Assembly (NCBI RefSeq): GCF_014652815.1
Contig: NZ_BMZN01000003.1
Span: 513,429 to 577,428, forward strand
From: Alcaligenes pakistanensis
GTDB taxonomy: Bacteria; Pseudomonadota; Gammaproteobacteria; Burkholderiales; Burkholderiaceae_B
Reading direction: 5' to 3'
Length of the DNA: 64,000 nt
In this document: positions 45,662 to 55,168 of the stretch, piece by piece
Numbering within the stretch: position 1 is the first letter of the stretch
How the letters are laid out: every line of letters starts with the position of its first letter
Notes under the pieces: model-generated
The model's database searches: none
What the model was told of the DNA's origin: nothing
What the model saw: the letters and a program-made list of their open reading frames with translations, nothing else
Made by a program: the position numbers and the translations under genes

Positions 45662-47053
45662 ATGCCCTCTTTTTCCCGCATCGACCACGTCATGCAATCT
45701 GTGCGCGAACGCATCGCCGCACGCACTTACCCGCCGGGCACCCGACTGCCTTCTGTACGCGCTCAAGCCAAATCGGCCGGGGTATCGGTATCCACTATTG
45801 TGGAGGCCTATGGACGACTGGCCGCCGAAGGTCTGATCGAGGCTCGCCCTGGCTCCGGCTTTTATGTCACGGCTCCGCTAGCGCCTTTAAGTCTGTCGGC
45901 CCTGGAGCCTGCGCTGGACCGGGATATCGACCCTCTATGGATTTCACGCCAATCCTTGGAAGCCAGCGCAGACATGCTGATGCCTGGCTGTGGCTGGCTT
46001 CCATCAGACTGGATGTACGATCAAGGCGTACGCCGGGGTTTACGCAAAGCCGCCCGCAGCCCCAACGAGGATTTGACGGATTATGGCTCCCCATTGGGTC
46101 TGGAGCCTTTACGACAACTGCTGGCCCGTCGTCTGGTGCAATCCGAGATTGACGCCGCCCCCCATCAAATTATGCTGACCGACTCAGGCACCCAAGCCAT
46201 TGATCTGATCTGCCGCTTCTTTTTGGAGCCCGGCGATACCGTGCTGGTGGACGACCCCTGCTACTTCAATTTCCATGCTTTGTTGCGGGCTCACCGAGCC
46301 AAGGTAGCCAGCGTGCCCTACACACACCAAGGGCCGGATCTGCATGCTTTTGAAGTCGCCCTGCAGGAACACAAACCCCGCCTGTACATTACCAACTCCG
46401 GCATCCATAACCCCACTGGAGCCCGTCTATCCGCCACCACTGCGCACAGTGTTTTGGCTATGGCGCAGCGGGCTGACCTCTACATCATCGAGGACGACAT
46501 CTTCGGTGATCTGGAAACCCGCCCCGCCACCCGGCTGGCCGCGCTAGATGGCCTGTCCCGTGTTGTGCAGATAGGCAGTTTTTCCAAAACGCTATCGGCC
46601 TCCTTGCGCTGCGGCTATATCGCCGCCCAATCCCCCTGGATCGAAAGCCTGGTGGATTTACGCACCGCCACCAGTTTCAGCAGCAACCGCTTGGCCTCAC
46701 ACATTTTGTACAGTGCGCTTAGCGATAGCGGCTACCGCAAGCATCTGGAGCGGGTGCGCTACCGCTTGTCCAAAGCCATGGACCAAACCATGGTGCAGCT
46801 GGAGCAACTAGGCCTGACACCTTGGCTACGCCCCCGCGAGGGCATGTTCTTATGGGCAGCCTTGCCCGAAGAACATGACGCCTTGAGCCTGGCTCGTGCC
46901 TGTCTGCCCCATGGCGTGGTACTGGCCCCCGGCCCTGTGCTTAGCCAAGCACCGGACGCAGCCCGTTTTCTGCGTTTCAACGTCGCGCAATGTAACGACA
47001 AGCGCATCTTCAAGGTGCTGAAACGTGCTCTTGATAAAGAACTGTCGGTTTAA
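45662..47053 (+). CDS. MocR/PdxR-type transcription regulator (GntR winged helix plus aminotransferase domain)
   Basis: A 463-residue fusion. Residues 1-70 are a GntR winged helix-turn-helix (PPGTRLPSVRAQAKSAGVSVSTIVEAYGRL). The rest is a class I aminotransferase fold with PLP-site residues in DSGTQAIDLICRFFLEPGD, NPTGARLS, IIEDDIFGDLE and SFSKTLSASLRCGY (the Schiff-base lysine). MocR proteins use PLP or an amino-compound adduct as signal. The ATG at 45662 is preferred; an in-frame TTG at 45650 adds only four residues. It should autoregulate and control the divergent EamA transporter. Confidence 0.88.
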   Translation: MPSFSRIDHVMQSVRERIAARTYPPGTRLPSVRAQAKSAGVSVSTIVEAYGRLAAEGLIEARPGSGFYVTAPLAPLSLSALEPALDRDIDPLWISRQSLEASADMLMPGCGWLPSDWMYDQGVRRGLRKAARSPNEDLTDYGSPLGLEPLRQLLARRLVQSEIDAAPHQIMLTDSGTQAIDLICRFFLEPGDTVLVDDPCYFNFHALLRAHRAKVASVPYTHQGPDLHAFEVALQEHKPRLYITNSGIHNPTGARLSATTAHSVLAMAQRADLYIIEDDIFGDLETRPATRLAALDGLSRVVQIGSFSKTLSASLRCGYIAAQSPWIESLVDLRTATSFSSNRLASHILYSALSDSGYRKHLERVRYRLSKAMDQTMVQLEQLGLTPWLRPREGMFLWAALPEEHDALSLARACLPHGVVLAPGPVLSQAPDAARFLRFNVAQCNDKRIFKVLKRALDKELSV

Positions 47054-47176
47054 AGAGTCAGGGGGGCTTCAGACCAGCACCTTGCACGCCAAGATCCGAT
47101 GTCCGCGCCGCAGCGGGAGGATTACAATCAGCGCTGTTATGCGGCCCCTGCGGACCGCCACCACCGACCCAATTCC

Positions 47177-48052
47177 ATGTCCCCCAAAGACTTACGCGAT
47201 TTATTCCTGCTGGCTGCCATCTGGGGCAGCTCGTTTTTATTTACGCTTCAAGCGGTCCCTGAGTTTGGCCCCTTCCCGCTGACGGCAGTTCGTGTAGGTG
47301 TCAGTGCCCTGGCTTTGATGAGCTACATCACCGTAACAGGTCGCTTGCCTGATTTTCTGGCGAACTGGAAACCGATCTTTGCCTTGGGGGTACTTAATGC
47401 GGCTGTGCCTTTCTCCTTGTACGCCTTTGCGGCCCTGCGGCTGGAATCCGGGCTATTAGCCGTTTTGAACGCGATGGCCCCTCTGTTTGGCGCACTGGTC
47501 GCCCGCGTTTGGCTAAAAGAGCGTCTGACACGCAACCGCATACTGGGGCTCTGCCTGGGCTTTTTAGGGATTCTGATTCTAGTCTACGACAAGCTCAGTT
47601 TTAACCAGGGAGCCGCAGGCTGGGCCGTGCTGGCCTCTTTGCTAGCGACGGTGTTCTACGGCATTGCGGCCAACTTTACTGCTCGTTATCTGCGAGGCGT
47701 ACAACCGCAAGCCGTGGCCGCTGGCAGTATGGTCAGCGCAACCTTAATTTTGCTGCCCGTTGCTATTTTCTGGTGGCCTGCACAGCTTCCCGGCCTGCAT
47801 GCCTGGGGCGCCGCGCTGTCGCTCTCTTTGCTGTGTACCGCTGTCGCCTATCTGATCTTCTACCGCCTGCTATCCAATGTAGGCCCGTCCAAAACCATTA
47901 CGGTCACCTTTTTGGTGCCGCCGTTCGGGGTGCTATGGGGGGCCTTGCTGCTGGGCGAAGCCCTTACCGCCCAAATGCTGATAGGCATGAGCACCGTCTT
48001 GTTTGGCACCTTGCTGGCGACAGGTCTGATCGGCAAGCGCAAAACAGCGTGA
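47177..48052 (+). CDS. EamA/DMT-family transporter
   Basis: A 291-residue inner-membrane protein with ten helices in two EamA repeats. It starts with the family form LRDLFLLAAIWGSSFLF and has FGALVARVWLKERLTRNRILGLCLGFLGILILVYD-type segments at the repeat border. I prefer the ATG at 47177, since the first helix begins shortly after; an ATG at 47099 would add 26 hydrophilic residues, and neither has a clear ribosome-binding site. It follows the MocR gene on the same strand after 123 bp. The substrate is unknown. Confidence 0.8.
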   Translation: MSPKDLRDLFLLAAIWGSSFLFTLQAVPEFGPFPLTAVRVGVSALALMSYITVTGRLPDFLANWKPIFALGVLNAAVPFSLYAFAALRLESGLLAVLNAMAPLFGALVARVWLKERLTRNRILGLCLGFLGILILVYDKLSFNQGAAGWAVLASLLATVFYGIAANFTARYLRGVQPQAVAAGSMVSATLILLPVAIFWWPAQLPGLHAWGAALSLSLLCTAVAYLIFYRLLSNVGPSKTITVTFLVPPFGVLWGALLLGEALTAQMLIGMSTVLFGTLLATGLIGKRKTA

Positions 48053-48066
48053 GCCAGCGACAGGGA

Positions 48067-48519
48067 TTAGGTGTCTAAGCCCTGCTCCTGACGCCAGTGC
48101 TGGTAACGTTGCTCCAAAACCGGACGCAGGGTCTCATAGCTGTCCCAATCGTCAGGCACATGGTAGATAGACGGCAAAACCTCATCATCCAGCGTCTCTA
48201 CGTAGTCGTCTAGGTAAAGGTCGTCGTAGTAAAAATCACTGAAAGCCTTGCCTAACTCCGACATATCTTCGCTAACCAGCACATCATCACAACACTCTTG
48301 CAGCAGTTGCGAGCCTTTGAGCATGTGATCACGGCACTGTCGGACCTCGTTGGGGAAACGGTCCAAAAAAGCATTGGCCATCAGCCCACGTTCAACAAGC
48401 CAGGCCAAATACATGCCAATGTGCGTACGTCCGCCTTGTGAGCCCAGCTCGGCTGGGTAATCGCCGCCTACATGCCAGTCCACGGCGTCATATTTAACGG
48501 GATCAGTGTGCGTATTCAA
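48067..48519 (-). CDS. Small acidic protein of unknown function
   Basis: A 150-residue, strongly acidic cytoplasmic protein. I recognise a family-like pattern near the start (YDAVDWHVGGDYPAEL followed by GGRTHIGMYLAWLVERGL), seen in uncharacterised bacterial proteins, but no function is known to me. The C-terminal half is rich in Asp and Tyr (FYYDDLYLDDYVETLDDE). The start is TTG with GGAGG seven bases upstream, a convincing start site. It converges on the EamA gene with only 14 bp between stops. Confidence 0.65.
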   Translation of the reverse strand: MNTHTDPVKYDAVDWHVGGDYPAELGSQGGRTHIGMYLAWLVERGLMANAFLDRFPNEVRQCRDHMLKGSQLLQECCDDVLVSEDMSELGKAFSDFYYDDLYLDDYVETLDDEVLPSIYHVPDDWDSYETLRPVLEQRYQHWRQEQGLDT

Positions 48520-48712
48520 TGTCGTACCTCCGTAATTAGGCGTATATCCTTGGGAAGCAGTTGCTTGAGTGTGCTCTATCTTTGATCGGTATCTCGATCA
48601 TACAGCGGGTCAATCGTGTTTTTACAGTCCTCTGGGCGACCATTGCCTCATGCGCTTGTTACAGGACATCGAGTAGGCCAGCCCTAAGGCGCAGCATCGC
48701 CATTCGACCCAA

Positions 48713-48737
48713 TAAAAAAGCCGCCCGAAGGCGGCTT
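48713..48737 (-). terminator. Rho-independent terminator of the beta-oxidation operon
   Basis: On the minus strand, AAGCCGCC, a TTCG loop and GGCGGCTT are followed by a T run. It lies about 40 bp after the thiolase stop codon. Confidence 0.93.
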
Positions 48738-48775
48738 GCTGCAACGCAGAGATAAAACCAGGGTCAGACCTGGAA

Positions 48776-49969
48776 TTACGTACGCTCGAAAATCCCGGCG
48801 GCTCCCATGCCTGTACCGATGCACATGGTCAGCATGCCGTATTTCAACTGACGGCGCTGCAAAGCATGAACAACGGTCGCGGCACGCATGGCACCGGTCG
48901 CACCCAGAGGGTGGCCCATGGCAATCGCACCACCCAGCGGGTTGACGCGCTCTGGGTCCAGGCCCAAATCACGAATCACCGCTAGAGACTGAGCGGCAAA
49001 GGCTTCGTTCAGTTCGATCCAATCCATCTGATCTTGCTTCAGGCCCGCCAACGCCAGGGCATGAGGTACGGCTTCTTTAGGGCCGATACCCATGATCTGC
49101 GGCGGCACGCCACGAACCGAGAAAGTCACAAAGCGAGCCAAAGGCGTCAGATTGTGTTCGCGTAGAGCACGCTCGGACACCACCAGCAAAGCGCCCGCAC
49201 CGTCGGACATCTGCGAGCTGTTCCCTGCTGTCACCGAGCCACGTGCCGCAAATACAGGACGCAACTTGCCCAGCACGTCCAGACTGGTATCGGGACGCGG
49301 GCCTTCGTCACGGTCAACCACTTGCGTTTTGACCGTGATTTCCTGGGTGGCTAGATTAGGCTGACGGCGTGTCACCGATACGGGCAAGACTTCACCCGTG
49401 AACTCGCCCGACTCCCAGGCCTTGACGGCCTTCTGGTGCGATGCCAACGCAAAGGCGTCCTGATCTTCGCGGGACACTTTCCACTGGCGAGCAACTTCCT
49501 CGGCGGTCAAGCCCATGCCGTAAGCAATGCCGTAGTTTTCATCCGAAGCAAAAATTTCGGGGCTAAATGTGGTGCCGACACCCATTACCGGGACCTGGCT
49601 CATGGATTCCACACCGGCGGCCACAATAATGTCGGCCTGCCCCGTACGGATACGGTCGGCAGCAATGGCGATGGCACTCAAACCCGAAGCGCAGAAACGG
49701 TTCACAGTCATGCCCGCCACGGTATGTGGCAGGCCAGCCAGCAAGGCCGAGATACGCGCAACGTTAAAGCCTTGTGGGCCTTCAGGCAGAGCGCAACCCG
49801 CCACCACTTCTTCAATAGCAGCCGGGTCTAGGTTGGGCACACCAGCCAGTGTTCCGCGAATGGCTTCGGCCAACAGCTCGTCAGGGCGGTAGGACGAAAA
49901 CACACCACGAGGCGCTTTGCCGATGGGCGTACGCTTGGCAGCGACGATATAAGCTTGTTGTACAGTCAT
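48776..49969 (-). CDS. fadA: Acetyl-CoA C-acyltransferase (3-ketoacyl-CoA thiolase)
   Basis: A 397-residue thiolase. The nucleophile Cys93 is in [10 protein letters not shown], and the other catalytic regions are [27 protein letters not shown] and [15 protein letters not shown]. It cleaves 3-ketoacyl-CoA with CoA to acetyl-CoA and a shortened acyl-CoA. The start has a perfect AAGGAG five bases upstream. It follows the dehydrogenase/hydratase gene after 19 bp, making a two-gene beta-oxidation operon. The gene name is by role, not strict orthology with E. coli fadA. Confidence 0.92.
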   Translation of the reverse strand: MTVQQAYIVAAKRTPIGKAPRGVFSSYRPDELLAEAIRGTLAGVPNLDPAAIEEVVAGCALPEGPQGFNVARISALLAGLPHTVAGMTVNRFCASGLSAIAIAADRIRTGQADIIVAAGVESMSQVPVMGVGTTFSPEIFASDENYGIAYGMGLTAEEVARQWKVSREDQDAFALASHQKAVKAWESGEFTGEVLPVSVTRRQPNLATQEITVKTQVVDRDEGPRPDTSLDVLGKLRPVFAARGSVTAGNSSQMSDGAGALLVVSERALREHNLTPLARFVTFSVRGVPPQIMGIGPKEAVPHALALAGLKQDQMDWIELNEAFAAQSLAVIRDLGLDPERVNPLGGAIAMGHPLGATGAMRAATVVHALQRRQLKYGMLTMCIGTGMGAAGIFERT

Positions 49970-49988
49970 GTCTACTCCTTGATCCGCT

Positions 49989-52421
49989 CTAGTTACGCAC
50001 TGGCTTGCCAGTGGTCAACATCCCAGTAATACGTTCCTGGGTCTTGGGGGTATTGAGCAGCTCCAGGAAAGCCTGCCGCTCTTGCGCCATCATCCATGCT
50101 TCATCAACCAGCGAGCCTGGATCAACATCGCCCCCGCAGATCACGGTTACGACCTTCTCGGCGATATGGAAGTCATATTCCGAGATAAAACCACCCTCTT
50201 TCATATTCACCAGTTGGGCTTTCAACGTGGCGATACCATCGCGTCCTGCGACCGGGAAGCGACGTGGCAATGGAGCACGCCAACCGGCGCTAGCCAGAGC
50301 CTGTGCCTGACGCACGGCCACAAAAACCAGTTCCTGACGGTTCATGACGATAGTGTCGGACTCTTTCAGGAAACCCAGTTGGCGAGCATCCAAGGCCGAA
50401 CGCGACACTTGAGCGCTGGCAATAGCCAGAGCAAAGCGCTTCAAGTACGCAAGCAAAGGCGCATCAGGAGCCCCCATTGCCTGCAACTCCGCAGAGCGGC
50501 GAGCGGAGTACGCCAAGCCACCTGCGCCCGGAACCAGACCCACACCCACTTCCACCAAACCGATGTAGGACTCAAAGTGGGCAACACGGTGCGCACAATG
50601 CACAGCCAACTCGCAACCGCCACCCAAGGCCAGACCGGCAACGGCAGCCACCACGGGCACTTGTGCATAGCGAATACGCAGAACCATGTCCTGCATGGCG
50701 CGCTCTACCGGCTCAACCGCCGCCACACCTTCTTTCTCGAACAAAGGCAAGATAGCTTTCAGGTCAGCACCTGCCGAGAAGGGATCGCCGTCCTGGGCAA
50801 TGACCAATGCTTGGTAGGAGGCCTCAGCCAGTTCAACCGCTTTGAAAACACCTGTGACCACACCGGGGCTAAGCGTGTGCATCTTGGTTTTGAAGGAAAC
50901 GATCAGCACATCTTGGGGATGTGGGGCTGGCAGAGTCCAGCAACGAACCGACTCATCTTCAAAAACCGTGCGAGTTTCCAGCGCATCGACTTCGCCCACC
51001 AGCAAAGGTGTGCCGATATGACGCTGATACACGGCCAGCTCGCTACGGCCCTCAAAACGTGATTGCGATGGATTCCAGGAACCAGCGGCAGTATGTACGC
51101 CTTGCGCCTCCCACACGGGACCACGGGTGGCCCAATCTGGTAGCGCCTGGCTGCTAAGCGTTTTACCGTCTTGAATATCCTGATTGATCCACTCGGCCAC
51201 CTGACGCCATCCGGCCGCTTGCCAGATCTCGAAGGGGCCTTGTTTGTGGCCAAAGCCCCATTTCAAGGCCAAGTCCAATTGACGGGCGTTGTCAGCAATA
51301 TCTTGCAGATGAATGGCGCTGTAGTGGAACGTGTCGCGCAGCACGGCCCACACAAATTGAGCTTGTGGCTTATCGGACTCGCGCAGCTGGCGCAAGCGCT
51401 CAGCCGGGTCACGCACAGCCAGAATAGCAGCAACATCTGGATCGATCTTCTGGTCAGCGGCAACGTAATCACGCTGCTGGGCATCGAAACGCTGGATCTC
51501 ACGGCCCTTCTTGCGGAAAAAACCCGCGCCGGTCTTTTGACCCAGTGCACCGGCATCAATCAGGCCCTGCACTTCTGGCGGCAGACCGAAGTGAGCTTTG
51601 AAACTGTCATCAGGCAATTGATCCTGCATGGTGCGGATCACATGGGCCAGCGTATCCAAGCCCACCACATCAGCGGTGCGGTAAGTACCCGATTTAGCAC
51701 GACCCAAGCGAGTGCCCGTTAATTCATCAACCTGTTCGTAAGTCAGGGAGAAACGGTTCGCCTGCTCAAACACGGACAGAATGCCAAATACACCGATACG
51801 ATTACCGATGAAGTTAGGGGTATCTTTGGCGCGAACCACGCCCTTGCCCAGTTGCGATACCAGGAAGGTTTCCAGGGTATCCAGCAACTCTGGCTGGGTG
51901 TATTTCGTTGGGATCAACTCCACCAAACTCATGTAGCGGGGCGGGTTGAAAAAGTGCACACCGCAAAAACGTGGGCGTAACGCTTCGGGCAAGACATCTG
52001 CCAGAGAAGTAATGGACAAGCCCGAGGTATTGCTGGCGATGATGGCGTGAGGGTTTAAAGCTGGCCCGATCTTGCGATACAGATCCTGTTTCCAGTCCAG
52101 CCGCTCGGCAATGGCTTCAATCACCAGATCGCAGTCGGCTAGACGATCCAGATTGTCTTCGTAGTTAGCGGGCTCGATCAGCTCGGCCAGATCTGGCGTC
52201 CCTAAGGGAGCGGGATTCATTTTTCGCAAATTGGCAATTGCACGGATGGCGATGCCACTCTTCGGACCCTCGCGGGCAGGCAGATCAAACAGAACCACTG
52301 GTATGCCCGCATTCACGCAATGGGCGGCAATTTGCGCGCCCATAACGCCGGCACCGCACACGGCGACCCGACGCAAGGTACGGGCACTGCCCGTCACTGC
52401 ACTGGCTGAACTAGATGTCAT
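49989..52421 (-). CDS. 3-hydroxyacyl-CoA dehydrogenase / enoyl-CoA hydratase, FadN-type domain order
   Basis: An 810-residue two-function enzyme of fatty-acid beta-oxidation. The NAD-binding motif GAGVMG is at residues 23-28, so the dehydrogenase comes first. The hydratase (crotonase) part follows in the C-terminal half: FSAGADLKAI for the oxyanion hole, LGGGCELA and GLVEVGVGLVPGAGG with the two expected glutamates. This order is the opposite of E. coli FadB. The start at 52421 has GGAGA eight bases upstream; the in-frame codon at 52493 has no such site. It is the first gene of the operon with the thiolase. Confidence 0.88.
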   Translation of the reverse strand: MTSSSASAVTGSARTLRRVAVCGAGVMGAQIAAHCVNAGIPVVLFDLPAREGPKSGIAIRAIANLRKMNPAPLGTPDLAELIEPANYEDNLDRLADCDLVIEAIAERLDWKQDLYRKIGPALNPHAIIASNTSGLSITSLADVLPEALRPRFCGVHFFNPPRYMSLVELIPTKYTQPELLDTLETFLVSQLGKGVVRAKDTPNFIGNRIGVFGILSVFEQANRFSLTYEQVDELTGTRLGRAKSGTYRTADVVGLDTLAHVIRTMQDQLPDDSFKAHFGLPPEVQGLIDAGALGQKTGAGFFRKKGREIQRFDAQQRDYVAADQKIDPDVAAILAVRDPAERLRQLRESDKPQAQFVWAVLRDTFHYSAIHLQDIADNARQLDLALKWGFGHKQGPFEIWQAAGWRQVAEWINQDIQDGKTLSSQALPDWATRGPVWEAQGVHTAAGSWNPSQSRFEGRSELAVYQRHIGTPLLVGEVDALETRTVFEDESVRCWTLPAPHPQDVLIVSFKTKMHTLSPGVVTGVFKAVELAEASYQALVIAQDGDPFSAGADLKAILPLFEKEGVAAVEPVERAMQDMVLRIRYAQVPVVAAVAGLALGGGCELAVHCAHRVAHFESYIGLVEVGVGLVPGAGGLAYSARRSAELQAMGAPDAPLLAYLKRFALAIASAQVSRSALDARQLGFLKESDTIVMNRQELVFVAVRQAQALASAGWRAPLPRRFPVAGRDGIATLKAQLVNMKEGGFISEYDFHIAEKVVTVICGGDVDPGSLVDEAWMMAQERQAFLELLNTPKTQERITGMLTTGKPVRN

Positions 52422-53064
52422 AGGTTTGTCTCCAGGAAACTGAAACCCCACGCAGCGTAAGCTCCCAAACGGACGCTCTACGATGCGAGGCAATCGAATA
52501 ATCGTACACGCACAACTGGTTTTAAGACCATAAAGTCTTTTCCATTTTCAATCAAAGTCGGGTATAGATCAAATACATCTGCATCAATCTGTCCATGGCG
52601 GTCGCCCAAACGACCTGCCAAGCTGGTCTGCAAACCATCGAAGAATTCAAACGATCGTTTCAATCCCTTTTATTTCAATAGATTGAAGATATAAAGAGAT
52701 CATTTCGCCCCTCCACCAGGAGAGCAACAGACAGACCTCCCCAAGCAGGCATCAGGTATAGCTTCAGGATTTTTTTATTATTTTTTCTATTTATTTTATT
52801 TTTATTTTTATTTAATTTTTATTTCATATTTTATTTATTTTTATTCTTAAATAATTCAAACAAATGACAAGTCCTTCGCCCCCTAACAAGCCCAGACCGT
52901 CCAAGTATTAAATTTCACCTTCTAGAGCCCAGCCCCTCTCCCCAACCCCAAAAAACGACGTGCCGCTCGCCCCCTCAAGTCCACAAGAAGGCAAAATCAG
53001 CTTATTTTGTATGCCAGAATGCTCTCACTTTCACACTTAAGAGCCCATCCGTCCTGATTGCCTT
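52422..53064. other. Intergenic region with T-rich tract between divergent genes
   Basis: No gene is visible in these 643 bases. The half near 52421 should hold the beta-oxidation promoter. Bases 52770-52848 are almost only T and A (three C, no G), with irregular TTTA/TTTTA units on the plus strand. C-rich sequence follows at 52920-52990. I could not place a promoter for the chromate-transport genes. Confidence 0.6.
52770..52848. repeat. Low-complexity T/A tract
   Basis: About 79 bases composed of irregular repeats of the TTTA and TTTTA type, without any G. Such a tract could be bent DNA, an H-NS-like binding site or a UP-type promoter element, or simply slippage-prone sequence. Confidence 0.7.
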
Positions 53065-53640
53065 ATGACCCGGCCCCAAGAACCCGCTCCTTTATCCTTA
53101 AGCGCTTTATTTCTGATCTTTGCCCGCATTGGCCTGACCAGCTTTGGCGGGGGCTTGAGTGGTTGGTTGATGCGCGAATTCGTCGTACAGCGCCGATTGA
53201 TGAGCCAGGATGACTTTTTGAGCGGATTGGCTCTGTCTCAGGCCCTGCCCGGCATTAATGTCGTCAACCTCTCTATCTGGATTGGCTACCGCCTGCAGGC
53301 AGGCCGTGGCGCACTGGTCGCAACGCTAGGCATGGTGGTGCCCCCACTGCTGCTGGCGATTTTGATGCTGATAGGTCTGGAGCAACTGACCGGCTCCACC
53401 CTGGTGCCCCAGATCATGGCCGGAATTGCGGCGGCAGCCATTGGCCTGTCCCTGGAAATGGGGGTGCGTTCCGCACGTCGTGCAGCCAATGGCCTAATAC
53501 CGATTACCCTGATGGTGGCCGTTTTTGCAGGCATCTTCGTCATGGAGTGGAACCTGATCCCCGTCATCCTGATCTGTGCCCCCTTATCCATCTGGCACGC
53601 CTGGCTACAACAAGGCCAATCGCAGGCTGACCCGTCATGA
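53065..53640 (+). CDS. Chromate transporter, N-terminal-half subunit
   Basis: A 191-residue membrane protein of the CHR family. The hallmark FGGGLSGWLMREFVVQRR followed by LSQALPGINVVNLSIWIGYR is present near the N-terminus. It corresponds to one half of the long ChrA protein and must work with the next gene product. The usual role is chromate efflux or sulfate/anion transport. It overlaps the next gene by 4 bp (ATGA). Confidence 0.85.
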   Translation: MTRPQEPAPLSLSALFLIFARIGLTSFGGGLSGWLMREFVVQRRLMSQDDFLSGLALSQALPGINVVNLSIWIGYRLQAGRGALVATLGMVVPPLLLAILMLIGLEQLTGSTLVPQIMAGIAAAAIGLSLEMGVRSARRAANGLIPITLMVAVFAGIFVMEWNLIPVILICAPLSIWHAWLQQGQSQADPS

Positions 53641-54167
53641 TCACGATTTTGCTGCAGCTGATGCGCGTATTTGCGCCCTTATCCTTTCTGACTATTGGTG
53701 GCGGGCAAAGCATCATTCCTGAAATCCATCGGCAATCGGTGGAGATTCATGGCTGGCTCAGCAATCAGGAGTTCCTGGATCTGTTTGCCCTGTCGCGCCT
53801 GACACCCGGCCCCAAGTCCTTACTGGTCACGCTGGTGGGCTGGAAAGCAGCGGGATGGGCGGGTGCATTAGCGGCGTCCATCGCTATTTTTCTACCCTCG
53901 GCCCTGCTGATTTATTACTTGGCCACGATCTGGAAGCGCTATGAGGGCACGCGGATGATTCGCGCGATCGAGGCCGGTCTGTTGCCGATTGCGGCGGGCA
54001 TGATTCTGGCCGCCAGCGGTACCATTCTGAAAGCGGCTCAGGGCGGCTTATGGGCTTGGAGCACAGCCCTGGCCTGTGCTGCCGCGCTATTGCTTAGCCG
54101 CATCAACCCCTTATGGCTGCTAGCAGGCGGCGGACTGCTTTTTGCTGTGATCCAGCCGGCCTCCTGA
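53637..54167 (+). CDS. Chromate transporter, C-terminal-half subunit
   Basis: A 176-residue membrane protein of the CHR family with FLTIGGGQSIIPEIHRQ and FALSRLTPGPKSLLVTLVGWKAAGW, matching the same motifs as its partner. Two short CHR proteins encoded in tandem form a heterodimer in place of one long ChrA. Coupled to the upstream gene by a 4 bp overlap. Substrate inferred from family only. Confidence 0.85.
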   Translation: MITILLQLMRVFAPLSFLTIGGGQSIIPEIHRQSVEIHGWLSNQEFLDLFALSRLTPGPKSLLVTLVGWKAAGWAGALAASIAIFLPSALLIYYLATIWKRYEGTRMIRAIEAGLLPIAAGMILAASGTILKAAQGGLWAWSTALACAAALLLSRINPLWLLAGGGLLFAVIQPAS

Positions 54168-54281
54168 GACAAATCTGGCACTTCTTAAGGATCTATTTTC
54201 CCGTTCCAAGCACCTATTCAGTAAGCAGCTGTGTCCAGGGCCACAAAACGTCCCAATCCCGCGCTTATCGTACGTAAGACA

Positions 54282-54311
54282 TTGAGCCGCCAGACGCGCA
54301 AGCGGTACAAT
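54282..54311 (+). promoter_or_regulatory. Predicted sigma-70 promoter of the mla operon
   Basis: TTGAGC at 54282-54287 and TACAAT at 54306-54311 are separated by 18 bases. The start codon of mlaF is 32 bases after the second hexamer. Confidence 0.6.
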
Positions 54312-54343
54312 GGCAGGTCCTTTTATCCCATTTTGCCCGCGAC

Positions 54344-55168
54344 ATGGCTGTAAATACTGACCAAGCCGTACTAAATCTGGATGCTGCCTCGCTGGGCTAT
54401 GGTGCCTTCACCGTGCTGGCGGACGTCTCCATGACCGTTCAGAAGGGCCAAGTAGTCGCCATGATGGGGGGCTCAGGTTCCGGAAAAACAACACTTCTGC
54501 GGGCCGCGACAGGGCAAATCCGCGCGCAGAAAGGGACTGTTACGGTTTTTGGTCAGGACCTGGCCAAACTCAACCACGAAGCCCTGCGCCAGACCCGTCA
54601 ACGCATGGGTGTACTGTTTCAGCAAGGTGCCTTGTTTACCGACCTGAACGTGTTTGAAAACGTCGCCTTCCCCTTACGGGAACTGACAGGCTCGTCCGAA
54701 ACCGAGATTCAGGACCGTGTTTTGGACAAGCTGGATGCCGTGGGCTTGCGCACCGCAGCCCATTTGGGAATTAGCGAAATTTCAGGCGGGATGGCACGCC
54801 GGGTCGCCTTGGCTCGCGCCATTGTGCTGGAACCCGAACTGATTCTGTACGACGAACCCTTTGCCGGTCTGGACCCGATTTCCATGGGGATTACCGCGCA
54901 ATTGATTCGCAACCTGACGAACCGCCTGAACTGCGCTTCGGTACTGATTACGCACGACGTGGCGGAATCCTTTGCTATTGCCGACCAGGTCTATATTGTT
55001 GGCCAAGGACGTTTGCTGACCCAAGGCACCCCCACCGAGCTGCGTGCGTCTAAAGACCCTTATGTCCAGCAATTCCTGCGTGGTGAGCCCGACGGCCCTA
55101 TCGCCTTTAACTATCCCAGCACCCCAGCCTTTGAAGCCTGGCTGCAGAATCGGACGACGCGCTCATGA
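54344..55168 (+). CDS. mlaF: MlaF, ATPase of the phospholipid transport system
   Basis: A 274-residue ABC ATPase. Walker A GGSGSGKTT is at residues 42-50, the signature is ISGGMARRVALARAI, and Walker B is LILYDEPFAGLDP. It drives phospholipid movement between inner and outer membrane with MlaE and MlaD, keeping the outer leaflet asymmetric. The stop overlaps the mlaE start by 4 bp. It is the first gene of the mla operon. Confidence 0.93.
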   Translation: MAVNTDQAVLNLDAASLGYGAFTVLADVSMTVQKGQVVAMMGGSGSGKTTLLRAATGQIRAQKGTVTVFGQDLAKLNHEALRQTRQRMGVLFQQGALFTDLNVFENVAFPLRELTGSSETEIQDRVLDKLDAVGLRTAAHLGISEISGGMARRVALARAIVLEPELILYDEPFAGLDPISMGITAQLIRNLTNRLNCASVLITHDVAESFAIADQVYIVGQGRLLTQGTPTELRASKDPYVQQFLRGEPDGPIAFNYPSTPAFEAWLQNRTTRS

